From NCBI GenBank assembly GCA_031556405.1, contig JAVBTC010000079.1, forward strand, positions 1 through 12,763: a stretch of DNA of 12,763 nucleotides, read 5' to 3'. Positions 1-6,173 of the stretch are shown here, one piece after another (position 1 is the stretch's first letter; each line of letters starts with the position of its first letter). Under the pieces are notes generated by a model. The model was given only the letters and a program-made list of their open reading frames with translations, was not told the origin of the DNA and made no database searches. Both the position numbers and the translations under genes were made by a program. The DNA is from WQZF01 sp031556405. Lineage in GTDB: Bacteria > Pseudomonadota > Gammaproteobacteria > Burkholderiales > Rhodocyclaceae.

Positions 1-536
1 AAGAGGTTGACGATGACCTGCGCGCCCCAGTAGGACATCTGTCCCCACGGCAGCAGGTAGCCCATGAAGGCTTCGGCCATCAGGCAGAAGAAAATCATGA
101 CGCCGAAAAGCCAGGTCAGTTCGCGCGGCTTGCGGTAGGAGCCGTAGAGGAGGCCGCGGAACATGTGCAGGTAGACGACGATGAAGAAGGCCGAGGCGCC
201 GGTCGAGTGCATGTACCGGATCAGCCAGCCGCCCTTGACGTCGCGCATGATGTATTCGACCGAGGCGAAGGCGACGGGAACGCCGTCGGCGTTCAGCGAC
301 GCGTCCGGCTTGTAGTTCATCGTCAGGAAGATGCCGGTGGCGACCTGGATCACCAGCACCACGATCGAGAGAACGCCGAAGAAGTACCAGAAGTTGAAAT
401 TTTTCGGTGCGTAGTATTCGGAAAGATGCTGTTTCCACATCGAGGTGAGCGGGAAACGGGCATCGAACCATTCCAGCGCGGCACCCATCCAGGTACCGTT
501 GGATTTGTATTTTTCGAACTGCGTATTGGCCGCCAT
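1..536 (-). CDS. petB: Cytochrome b subunit of the bc1 complex (N-terminal part, cut by window edge)
   Basis: This is the membrane subunit of ubiquinol:cytochrome c oxidoreductase (complex III), which holds both b hemes and the two quinone sites. The reading frame opens with ATG at 534-536 and stays open to base 1, giving 178 whole codons. What can be seen is an amphipathic N-terminus, a first hydrophobic segment at about residues 48-72, the stretch GGWLIRYMHSTGASAFF at about 102-118, and a second segment with LPWGQMSYWGAQ near 162-173. His110 and His124, 14 residues apart, fit the paired heme-ligand spacing of helix B. Only 3 bases separate the petA stop from this start, so translational coupling is likely. 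The family normally exceeds 400 residues, so more than half lies outside the window. The identification is firm. Confidence 0.96.
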   Translation of the reverse strand, partial: MAANTQFEKYKSNGTWMGAALEWFDARFPLTSMWKQHLSEYYAPKNFNFWYFFGVLSIVVLVIQVATGIFLTMNYKPDASLNADGVPVAFASVEYIMRDVKGGWLIRYMHSTGASAFFIVVYLHMFRGLLYGSYRKPRELTWLFGVMIFFCLMAEAFMGYLLPWGQMSYWGAQVIVNL

Positions 537-539
537 GGT

Positions 540-1163
540 TTAGGCCCCTTTCTGGTCTTCGCCGATCAGGATGCGCGTATCGGTGAGATACGCGTACGGC
601 GGCACCGGCAGGTTATCGGTAGCCGGCATGTTTTTATACACGCGCCCGGCGAGATCGAACATCGAACCGTGGCACGGACAGAAGAACCCGCCCAGCCAGT
701 CGGCGCTCATGCCTTCCTCGGAACCGTGCTTGAACTTGGAAGTCGGCGAACAGCCCAGGTGCGTGCAGATGCCGATGACGACGAGGATTTCCGGCTTGCG
801 CGAACGGTCTTCGTTCTTGCAGTACTCCGGCTGGTCCGAGTTCGCGGAGGCGGGATCGGCCATCGCCGGGTCCAGTTTTTTCAGCGAGGCCAGCATTTCC
901 GGGGTGCGGTGCAGGATCCACACCGGCTTGCCGCGCCATTCGACCGTAATCATCTGCCCCGGCGCGAGTTTGGAAATATCCGCCTCGACCGGCGCTCCCG
1001 CCGCCTTGGCGCGTTCGGAGGGCAGCATGCTGCCGACGAAAGGTACCAGCGCCGCGATCGTTCCCACTCCTCCTGCCGCCACGGTGGCGATGAGGAGGCG
1101 CCGCCTGCCGCAGCTCATTTTGCAGCCGCTGTCCACGCTATCCATGCTCATAGTGTTAGTCAT
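540..1163 (-). CDS. petA: Ubiquinol-cytochrome c reductase Rieske iron-sulfur subunit
   Basis: This subunit passes electrons from ubiquinol to cytochrome c1 through a [2Fe-2S] cluster. The protein has 207 residues. The N-terminus has a twin-arginine-like stretch (CGRRRLLIA, residues 18-26) followed by a hydrophobic segment to about 45, as expected for a Tat-exported, membrane-anchored Rieske protein. The two cluster boxes are complete: CTHLGC at 133-138 and CPCHGS at 162-167. By family knowledge C133, H135, C162 and H165 bind the cluster, and C138 and C164 form the stabilising disulfide. The ATG at 1163 has a weak AGGGA about 9 bases upstream. In-frame ATGs at codons 5 and 7 are alternative starts. 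It is the first gene of petA-petB and has its own promoter. Confidence 0.97.
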   Translation of the reverse strand: MTNTMSMDSVDSGCKMSCGRRRLLIATVAAGGVGTIAALVPFVGSMLPSERAKAAGAPVEADISKLAPGQMITVEWRGKPVWILHRTPEMLASLKKLDPAMADPASANSDQPEYCKNEDRSRKPEILVVIGICTHLGCSPTSKFKHGSEEGMSADWLGGFFCPCHGSMFDLAGRVYKNMPATDNLPVPPYAYLTDTRILIGEDQKGA

Positions 1164-1217
1164 GACACTGTCCCTGAGACGAGTTTGAATGTTTGAAGGG
1201 GAAAATCAAAGCTGAAG

Positions 1218-1246
1218 ATTATACGCGATTCGAAACGCTAATTAAA
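1218..1246 (-). promoter_or_regulatory. Probable sigma70 promoter of petAB
   Basis: On the minus strand there is a perfect TATAAT at 1218-1223. Seventeen bases upstream lies a weak -35-like TTTAAT at 1241-1246. Transcription would start near 1211, giving a leader of about 48 bases before the petA ATG. The box stands out in GC-rich DNA and lies after the recR terminator, so petAB probably forms an independent unit. The weak -35 suggests help from an activator. Confidence 0.6.
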
Positions 1247-1277
1247 ACGCCCGCTCTCCGCCTCTCGCCCGAACCCT

Positions 1278-1301
1278 GCTGTACCGCTGTACCGCTGTAC
1301 C
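1278..1301. repeat. Three tandem copies of an 8-bp repeat (GCTGTACC)
   Basis: GCTGTACC occurs three times head to tail without mismatch at 1278-1285, 1286-1293 and 1294-1301. On the minus strand it reads GGTACAGC three times, about 32 bases upstream of the petA -35 box. It may be a binding array for a regulator or a slippage-prone microrepeat; nothing in the sequence decides between these. Confidence 0.85.
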
Positions 1302-1351
1302 GCAGGAAAAATTCATACGATGCCAAAATGGCAGGGGCAAGAGAAAGATAC

Positions 1352-1380
1352 AAAAAAAGCCGGCGCGCTACTCCGCCAGC
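1352..1380 (-). terminator. Rho-independent terminator overlapping the recR stop codon
   Basis: On the minus strand GCTGGCG (1374-1380) pairs with CGCCGGC (1359-1365), with one G-U pair and an 8-base loop. Seven T follow (1352-1358). The recR TAG (1368-1370) lies within the loop, so the last codons of recR form the 5' arm. It should end the dnaX-ybaB-recR transcript ahead of petA. Confidence 0.8.
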
Positions 1381-1967
1381 GTGCGCCGCTCGCGCAATGC
1401 CTGCGCCAGCGTGCCGCTGTCGACGTATTCGAGTTCTCCGCCGGCCGGGACGCCGCGCGCGATTCTCGAGACGCGCACGCCATGGCTTTTCAGCATCTCC
1501 GAAAGGTAATGGGCGGTCGCCTCGCCCTCGTTGGTGTAGTTGGTCGCCAGGATGACTTCCGTGACGACACCGTCCGTCGCGCGCCTGAGCAGCCGTTCAA
1601 GCTGCAGTTCGCGCGGCCCGACCCCTTCCAGCGGCGAAACATGCCCCATCAGCACGTAATACAGGCCGTTGTAGGCATGCGTCTGTTCCATCATGTTCAT
1701 GTCGACCGGCGTTTCGATGACGCAGAGCAGGGCCGGATCGCGTTTTCCCGAGGCACAGCGCGGGCAAAGTTCCGTTTCGGAAAACGTATTGCAGCGCCCG
1801 CAATGCCGCAGCACCTGCAAGGCCCTCGTCAGGCACGCCGCCAGGTGCTCGGCGGCGGGGCGCTGCTGCTGCAGGAGATGGTACGCCATCCGCTGCGCCG
1901 ACTTCGGCCCGACGCCGGGCAGGCAGCGCAGGGCTTCGATCAGGGCTTCAAGACTGGAAGGTTTCAC
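1368..1967 (-). CDS. recR: Recombination mediator RecR
   Basis: RecR works with RecO (and RecF) to load RecA onto SSB-coated single-stranded gaps. The 199-residue length is normal for the family. Domains in order are an N-terminal helix-hairpin-helix (LPGVGPKSAQRMAYHLL at 16-32), a four-cysteine zinc finger (C56, C59, C68, C71), and a Toprim domain beginning with LCVIETPVDM and followed by YYVLMGHVSPLEGVGP. The start is GTG at 1965-1967, chosen because it gives the standard RecR N-terminus. No strong Shine-Dalgarno sequence is seen. It follows ybaB after a 79-base AT-rich spacer, in the usual dnaX-ybaB-recR order. Confidence 0.97.
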   Translation of the reverse strand: MKPSSLEALIEALRCLPGVGPKSAQRMAYHLLQQQRPAAEHLAACLTRALQVLRHCGRCNTFSETELCPRCASGKRDPALLCVIETPVDMNMMEQTHAYNGLYYVLMGHVSPLEGVGPRELQLERLLRRATDGVVTEVILATNYTNEGEATAHYLSEMLKSHGVRVSRIARGVPAGGELEYVDSGTLAQALRERRTLAE

Positions 1968-2000
1968 CGCTTCTATTATTCTAATTTATATAAAAATAAT

Positions 2001-2029
2001 TCAGTTTCAAAACAAACCACAGAAACTGA
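2001..2029. repeat. Inverted repeat in the AT-rich ybaB-recR spacer
   Basis: TCAGTTTC (2001-2008) and GAAACTGA (2022-2029) are perfect 8-bp arms around a 13-base loop. The spacer is extremely AT-rich: 14 G/C in the 76 bases 1971-2046. On the minus strand the repeat is followed by ATTATTTTTATAT. It could act as a weak terminator or attenuator after ybaB. The same stretch also has promoter-like TTGAAA and TATAAA elements for recR, but with poor 14-base spacing. I cannot decide between these roles. Confidence 0.6.
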
Positions 2030-2046
2030 TATTCATTTAACTAAAA

Positions 2047-2370
2047 TTAGAACGGAAGTTTCATCCCCGGCGGCAGGTTGAGTCCCGCGCCGAATCCGGC
2101 CATGCGTTCCTGCGTCGTGGCCTCGGCACGGCGAATGGCATCGTTGAACGCGGCGGCGATCAGGTCTTCCAGAATCTCCTTATCGTCCAGCGCGGAAGGA
2201 TCGATGCTGACGCGACGCACATCGTGCGCGCAGGTCATCGTTACCTTGACCATTCCGGCGCCGGAAACGCCCTCGACTTCCACTTGCGCCAACTGCTCCT
2301 GCGCCTTGCGGATGTTTTCCTGCATCTGTTGCGCTTGTTTCATCAAGCCGGCGATTCCGCCTTTCATCAT
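2047..2370 (-). CDS. ybaB: YbaB/EbfC-family nucleoid-associated protein
   Basis: This is a small DNA-binding protein of the YbaB/EbfC family, which forms dimers that bind DNA and is found with dnaX and recR across bacteria. Its 107 residues match the family length. The N-terminus MMKGGIAGLMKQAQQMQENI is followed by an amphipathic helix and a VSGAGMVKVTMTC beta stretch. The C-terminal helix EDLIAAAFNDAIRRAE is typical. Two adjacent ATGs (2368-2370 and 2365-2367) compete for the start. A strong GAGGAG lies 7 bases before the first, and the dnaX TAG overlaps this ribosome-binding region. Only 11 bases separate the two genes, so coupling is likely. Confidence 0.95.
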   Translation of the reverse strand: MMKGGIAGLMKQAQQMQENIRKAQEQLAQVEVEGVSGAGMVKVTMTCAHDVRRVSIDPSALDDKEILEDLIAAAFNDAIRRAEATTQERMAGFGAGLNLPPGMKLPF

Positions 2371-2381
2371 AATCAGCTCCT

Positions 2382-4115
2382 CTAGACGATGGGTTTAATG
2401 GAGGGTTCGATCAAATGCGCATCGAACGTCTCGATCACTTCACGGACGAAACCGTCCTGTTCGATTGCCGCCGCCGCCTGTTCCTGGCGTTCTTTCCGCT
2501 CTTGCTGCGCGACGCCGGCCGGCGTCGTCGTCTCGACTTCCGCCAGTTCGATTTCCACGCGCAGCGCACGGCCGAAATGCTCGGAAAGCCCCTGCTGCAA
2601 GCGGTCCTGCGCCGGCTTGATCTGCAGGTGGCGGTGGATCGGCGGCAGGCGCAGGACGACACGCTGCTCTTCCAGCACCCGCAATTCACAGTGTTGCGCC
2701 AGTTCGCGCGCCATTCCGCTCAACGCCAGATGCGACAAAATTTCGCGCCAGTCGGATGCCGCTGCACCGCCGGCTTTCGCTCCCGGTCCGGGGGTGTGCG
2801 GCGGTTCGCTCGGCGGTTCATTCTCCCGTGCATTGAATGTCTCCGCTGCATCGCTCGCCGCTACCGGCGCGCCCATTACCGTAGCCGCCGCCGGGTGGCC
2901 CTGAGCCTCCTTCACGGCGACGGTTCGCTGGCTGCTTTCCGGCGGCTTGCGCAACGCCGAGTTCTTCCGCGCGCCCGAATTCGCTGCTTCCGCGCTTCTT
3001 CTTTCGCCGCCGTCCGCACCCGCCTCCGGGCGGAATGCCAGCAGCCGCAGCAGCACCATCACGAAACCGGCGTATTCGTCGGGCGCCAGCGGCAGTTCCT
3101 TGCGGCCATGAATCGCGATCTGGTAAGCGAGCTGCACGAATTCGACATCGAGCGCCACCGCAAGATCTTCGATCGCCTGTTGTTCCTGCCCCGTCGCCGC
3201 CATGTCGGCGGCCGCCCGAGGCACCAGTTGCACCACCTGGATTCGCGTCAGGATGCTCGCCAGTTCTTCCAGCGCATCGGCGAAGGAGAGACTGCGCCCG
3301 GCCATCTCGTCCGCCAGTTGCAGCAGGCGCTCCGCGTCGCCTTCCTGCAGCGCCGCCAGTAGATTGAAAAGATAGTCGCGGTCGACCGTGCCCAGCATTT
3401 CCCGCACCGCCGCCGTCTTGATTTCGCCCGCGCCGTGCGCAATGGCCTGATCGAGCAGGGACAGCGCATCGCGCATCGACCCCGCCGCCGAGCGGGCGAT
3501 CAGGCCCAGCGCATCCGGTTCGAACGGAATTCCCTCTTCCGCGAGAATCCGCGCCAGATGGCCGTCGATGGCGGCATTGGGCATTTGCTTCAGATTGAAC
3601 TGGAGGCAGCGCGACAGCACCGTCACCGGGATTTTCTGCGGATCGGTCGTCGCCAGGATGAATTTCACATGCTCGGGCGGCTCTTCCAGCGTCTTCAGCA
3701 TCGCGTTGAACGCCGAATTGGAGAGCATATGGACTTCGTCGATCACATAGACCTTGAAGCGTCCCCGGGTCGGCGCATAGACCGCGTTTTCCAGCAGTTG
3801 CCGCATCTCGTCGACGCGCGTGTTGGTCGCCGCATCGACTTCGAGCAGATCGACGAAGCGGCCGCCGTCGATTTCGACGCAGGCCGAACAGACGCCGCAC
3901 GGCTCGGCGCTGACGCCGGTTTCGCAATTCAGGGATTTCGCCAGGATGCGCGCCAGCGTCGTCTTGCCGACGCCGCGCGTGCCGGTAAACAGATAGGCAT
4001 GATGCAAGCGACCCTGCGACAGGGCGTGCGTAAGCGCCCGCACCACATGCTCCTGTCCCACCAGCGCGGAAAAGGACTTAGGCCGCCATTTACGCGCGAG
4101 TACCTGATAAGTCAT
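2382..4115 (-). CDS. dnaX: DNA polymerase III subunit tau (clamp-loader ATPase)
   Basis: Tau is the motor of the clamp loader and tethers the polymerase cores. With ATG at 4113-4115 the protein has 577 residues and begins with the standard MTYQVLARKWRP. The same frame opens further upstream, but that extension runs back into the SRP RNA and is rejected. Walker A is GTRGVGKT at 45-52. Zinc cysteines are C64, C73, C76 and C79. Walker B ends in IDEVH at 125-129. Sensor 1 is LATTDPQKIP at 154-163, and the SRC arginine-finger motif is at 168-170. A low-complexity Ala/Gly/Ser linker leads to a C-terminal region beginning near WREILSHLALSG, the tau-specific part that binds the alpha subunit. No A-rich slippery site of the E. 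coli type is seen, so a frameshifted gamma form is not supported. Confidence 0.97.
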   Translation of the reverse strand: MTYQVLARKWRPKSFSALVGQEHVVRALTHALSQGRLHHAYLFTGTRGVGKTTLARILAKSLNCETGVSAEPCGVCSACVEIDGGRFVDLLEVDAATNTRVDEMRQLLENAVYAPTRGRFKVYVIDEVHMLSNSAFNAMLKTLEEPPEHVKFILATTDPQKIPVTVLSRCLQFNLKQMPNAAIDGHLARILAEEGIPFEPDALGLIARSAAGSMRDALSLLDQAIAHGAGEIKTAAVREMLGTVDRDYLFNLLAALQEGDAERLLQLADEMAGRSLSFADALEELASILTRIQVVQLVPRAAADMAATGQEQQAIEDLAVALDVEFVQLAYQIAIHGRKELPLAPDEYAGFVMVLLRLLAFRPEAGADGGERRSAEAANSGARKNSALRKPPESSQRTVAVKEAQGHPAAATVMGAPVAASDAAETFNARENEPPSEPPHTPGPGAKAGGAAASDWREILSHLALSGMARELAQHCELRVLEEQRVVLRLPPIHRHLQIKPAQDRLQQGLSEHFGRALRVEIELAEVETTTPAGVAQQERKERQEQAAAAIEQDGFVREVIETFDAHLIEPSIKPIV

Positions 4116-4153
4116 GCGAGAAATTCCGAATTCGGCGGAGCAGAAATAGAAGT

Positions 4154-4249
4154 GGCGAGCCTTACCCCCGGCACTTGCGGAAATTGGCTGTGGCTGCTTC
4201 CTTCCGGACCTGACCAGATTCACCACTCCACAATGCGGGGAGACCCGCC
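4154..4249 (-). ncRNA. ffs: Signal recognition particle RNA (4.5S, small bacterial type)
   Basis: This is the RNA core of the bacterial SRP, which with Ffh delivers membrane proteins to FtsY. The minus strand contains the signature GTCAGGTCCGGAAGGAAGCA, which forms the conserved asymmetric loop and GGAA tetraloop. The ends pair: GGCGGGTCT at the 5' end with AGGCTCGCC at the 3' end (with G-U pairs), followed by CCCC with GGGG. This defines an RNA of about 96 bases. It ends 38 bases before the dnaX start. No terminator is visible between them, so processing from a longer transcript or read-through into dnaX is possible. End positions are inferred from pairing and may be off by a few bases. Confidence 0.95.
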
Positions 4250-4256
4250 GTCAGCG

Positions 4257-4262
4257 ACTGTA
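4257..4262 (-). promoter_or_regulatory. Candidate -10 box of the SRP RNA
   Basis: TACAGT on the minus strand lies 7 bases before the inferred 5' end of the RNA, the normal -10 spacing. The segment up to the start (CGCTGAC, then GGCGGG) is GC-rich, as in many stable-RNA promoters. A 17-base spacer would place the -35 at TGCGTC, which is a poor match, so only the -10 is proposed. Confidence 0.4.
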
Positions 4263-4681
4263 CCACAATCGCCCGTCGAGACGCAGACGCTTCTTTCTTT
4301 TCGGTTTTTTGCCCCGAGCGGAAATGTCGCCCGGGAAAGTCCCAAAAACGCATCCGAACGATGCAGGTGAACGCGCGGCCCGAAAACCGGGCGAGCCGCC
4401 GGCGGACACATGCTATATACTGTTTCCCTTGTCATCTGTTATCCAGATACGTAGCTGAATGAATCCAATGGCTTCGTCCGTGCATGTTCCCTCGTCGAAT
4501 TCGACCACGAGCATCGTGGCGGGCGGCGTGCTGCGCGCCGCGAATCCTCCTCCCCTCTCATCTGTCGCTCCCCCGGCGGACTTCACAGCGGCCGGCGCCC
4601 CGCCGCCGCGCGCGACCGCCCCGGGCTGATCCAGCCCCTCCAGCCCCTTTCACGGCCTTCCCGACGTTTTTCAAACCCCGT
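4263..4681. other. Intergenic region between ffs and the exporter; no convincing gene
   Basis: About 420 bases without a supported gene. I see a 5-bp hairpin GCCCG/CGGGC at 4378-4392, a TATACT-like box on the plus strand at 4416-4421 with no partner -35, and ATCTG/CAGAT arms at 4434-4448. The only plus-strand frame with an ATG (4459-4629, 56 codons) has no ribosome-binding site and a Pro/Ala-rich product, so it is not called. The second half is pyrimidine-rich. Confidence 0.5.
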
Positions 4682-4696
4682 TGACACATTGTGTCA
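4682..4696. promoter_or_regulatory. Perfect 15-bp palindrome, candidate operator of the EamA exporter
   Basis: TGACACATTGTGTCA is a perfect palindrome with 7-bp arms around one central base, centred 53 bases before the exporter ATG. Its left edge overlaps a consensus TTGACA (4681-4686), but no matching -10 is found 16-18 bases downstream. The shape fits an operator for a dimeric repressor; no regulator gene lies nearby. I cannot assign a regulator family. Confidence 0.5.
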
Positions 4697-4741
4697 GACG
4701 GACGGCCGGGACCCGTTCATTGTTCGACAGATGAGGACATC

Positions 4742-5620
4742 ATGACTTCCAAACCCGCTTCATGGGCGGCTACCGCCGCCATGTCCGCGTTCGTGCTGCT
4801 ATGGGGCAGCGCGGCCATTTTCACCCGCTGGGGACTCGATCACGGTTCCGTGTCCGCCCTGCTGCTCCTGCGTTTCGCCCTGGCGCTCTGCGCTCTGTTC
4901 CTGATCGGCCTGCCGAAACGGCGCTGGCTGCCCCAGCCGGGAACGCGCCGGCAGGTCGCCGGAACGGGATTGCTGCTGATCGGCGGCTATTCGGTCTGCT
5001 ACTTCCAAGCGATGGCGCACGGTATCACTCCGGGCCTTCTGGCAACGCTGCTCGGCGTGCAGCCGATCCTGACCCTGCTGCTGACCGAGCGGCGCTTTTC
5101 GGCCTGGCGATTGTCGGGGCTGCTGCTGGCACTGGCAGGCCTGATGCTGGTGGTTTACCAGAGCCTGGTACTGGCAAAGCTGTCCGTGCCCGGCATGAGC
5201 TTTGCGCTGGGCGCGCTACTGTGCATGACCTTCGGCGCCATGCTACAGAAACGCATCCGGCAGGCGCCCGCCGAAGTGCTGCCGTTGCAGTATCTCGCGA
5301 CCCTGTTTCTGTACCTGTGCCTTGCGCCATTCCAGCCATTCCACTTCGAGGCGAGCGTGGAGTTCCTGATCCCCCTGCTGTGGCTGGGGCTGGTGATTTC
5401 CGTCGGAGCGCAACTGCTGCTGTATCGGCTGATCCGTAGCGGCAATCTGGTCAACGTCACCAGCCTGTTCTATCTGGTGCCGGTGGTCACGGTGATCCTC
5501 GACTATCTGGTCCTGGGCAACGCCATGCCGGCGCCGACGTTGGCGGGCATGGCGGCGATCCTGGCCGGACTGGTATTGGTGTTCCGGAAGGAAGCGCCGA
5601 AGGATCGCCAACCGGGCTGA
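4742..5620 (+). CDS. DMT-superfamily (EamA) transporter
   Basis: This is an inner-membrane carrier of the drug/metabolite transporter superfamily, usually an exporter of amino acids or other small metabolites; the substrate cannot be read from sequence. The ATG at 4742 is chosen because GAGGA lies just upstream, which gives 292 residues, normal for two-repeat EamA proteins. The first membrane segment contains LLWGSAAIFTRWGL (19-32), the typical EamA opening. The loop GITPGLLATLLGVQPILTLL and the paired second-half stretch NVTSLFYLVPVVTVI are the usual repeat-end motifs. About ten hydrophobic segments are visible. The neighbours do not suggest a pathway. Confidence 0.9.
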   Translation: MTSKPASWAATAAMSAFVLLWGSAAIFTRWGLDHGSVSALLLLRFALALCALFLIGLPKRRWLPQPGTRRQVAGTGLLLIGGYSVCYFQAMAHGITPGLLATLLGVQPILTLLLTERRFSAWRLSGLLLALAGLMLVVYQSLVLAKLSVPGMSFALGALLCMTFGAMLQKRIRQAPAEVLPLQYLATLFLYLCLAPFQPFHFEASVEFLIPLLWLGLVISVGAQLLLYRLIRSGNLVNVTSLFYLVPVVTVILDYLVLGNAMPAPTLAGMAAILAGLVLVFRKEAPKDRQPG

Positions 5621-5692
5621 TCCATTTCCGGCGCTGGAGCATAGGCTCGTCATTCCCATTCCGGCAGTAATCGGAACTTATGAGGATAAAAA

Positions 5693-5992
5693 ATGAGAGT
5701 TTCTTTGTGCTGCTTATGCTATAAAAATTTTTATGAGGATGAAAAACTGGAAGGTGGCGCAGTCGAATTCTCAGACTACGCGCCTCCCCCAAACGGCGAG
5801 GTATGGCTCGACGATCCCCCGGGAATCGAATGGTTCTGCAATGAACACCTCCCCGCAGCACGGGCGCTGGCCTATATTCCCTCGCAGGAGGCACTTGCCG
5901 AATTACAGCGACAGTTCGGAGTATTCCCGGAACCGTCCTACGAACCGGAGCGGCTGACGTGGTGGCAATGGCTGCGCAGCTGGTTTATTTGA
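5693..5992 (+). CDS. Small conserved-looking protein of unknown function with a possible zinc site
   Basis: I do not recognise this 99-residue protein. The ATG at 5693 has a good AGGA six bases upstream. The N-terminus MRVSLCCLCYKNFYEDE holds C6, C7 and C9, and C49-N-E-H52 follows, so a C-x2-C plus C-x2-H metal site is possible. The middle is acidic and rich in Pro and Trp. The C-terminus, LTWWQWLRSWFI, is strongly aromatic and may be amphipathic or membrane-facing. It lies 72 bases after the exporter stop, so co-transcription is possible. Its stop is 75 bases before the target duplication of the transposon, so the gene is intact. Confidence 0.75.
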   Translation: MRVSLCCLCYKNFYEDEKLEGGAVEFSDYAPPPNGEVWLDDPPGIEWFCNEHLPAARALAYIPSQEALAELQRQFGVFPEPSYEPERLTWWQWLRSWFI

Positions 5993-6067
5993 AGCGTCAC
6001 TGCACACGATAAGTACGGCAACACCCGGTGGCTTCCAAGAGACCCGGTATTTCCAAGATAGTTTTCA

Positions 6068-6075
6068 GTCAATCC
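6068..6075. repeat. Left 8-bp target-site duplication
   Basis: GTCAATCC directly abuts the left terminal repeat and is repeated exactly at 11234-11241. An 8-bp duplication is the length known for IS66-family insertion. Confidence 0.93.
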
Positions 6076-6103
6076 GTAAGCGTGCGAACTTTACCGTCTT
6101 GAA
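6076..6103 (+). repeat. Left terminal inverted repeat
   Basis: Twenty-eight bases beginning GTAAGCGT. They match the reverse complement of 11206-11233 in the outer 8 bases and in the inner 12 (TACCGTCTTGAA, 6092-6103). The central 8 bases do not match. A GTAAGC start is typical of IS66-family ends. Confidence 0.93.
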
Positions 6104-6127
6104 TGGTTTTTAAATAGCCGCGAAGAT

Positions 6128-6148
6128 AGGCGCAGAGTGAGGGCGCCT
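6128..6148 (+). repeat. Hairpin in the tnpA leader
   Basis: AGGCGC (6128-6133) and GCGCCT (6143-6148) are perfect 6-bp arms around a 9-base loop, 25 bases before the tnpA ATG. Leader hairpins in insertion sequences often damp transposase expression; here the role is only a guess. Confidence 0.45.
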
Positions 6149-6173
6149 CAAATTTGTGCCCGCAATTTAACTT

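Noticed and set aside
165..1196. A 343-codon plus-strand frame antisense to petA and petB
   Set aside because: It is a shadow of petB and petA, whose motifs are unambiguous.
1278..1301. Tandem repeats as a CRISPR array
   Set aside because: The repeats are 8 bases long, without spacers, and no cas genes are present.
2941..3060. Possible programmed frameshift site in dnaX for a gamma subunit
   Set aside because: The minus strand has only GAAAGAAGAAG here, with no A-AAA-AAG heptamer and no obvious hairpin after it.
2818..3927. A 369-codon open frame on the minus strand inside dnaX
   Set aside because: It is an Arg/Gly-rich out-of-frame shadow of dnaX, common in GC-rich DNA, with no family resemblance. 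No slippery site links it to dnaX.
4116..4226. A 37-codon N-terminal extension of dnaX
   Set aside because: It overlaps the SRP RNA and is unlike any DnaX N-terminus. The standard MTYQVLARKWRP start is at 4115.
4459..4629. A 56-codon plus-strand frame before the exporter
   Set aside because: No ribosome-binding site, Pro/Ala-rich composition and no recognisable motif.
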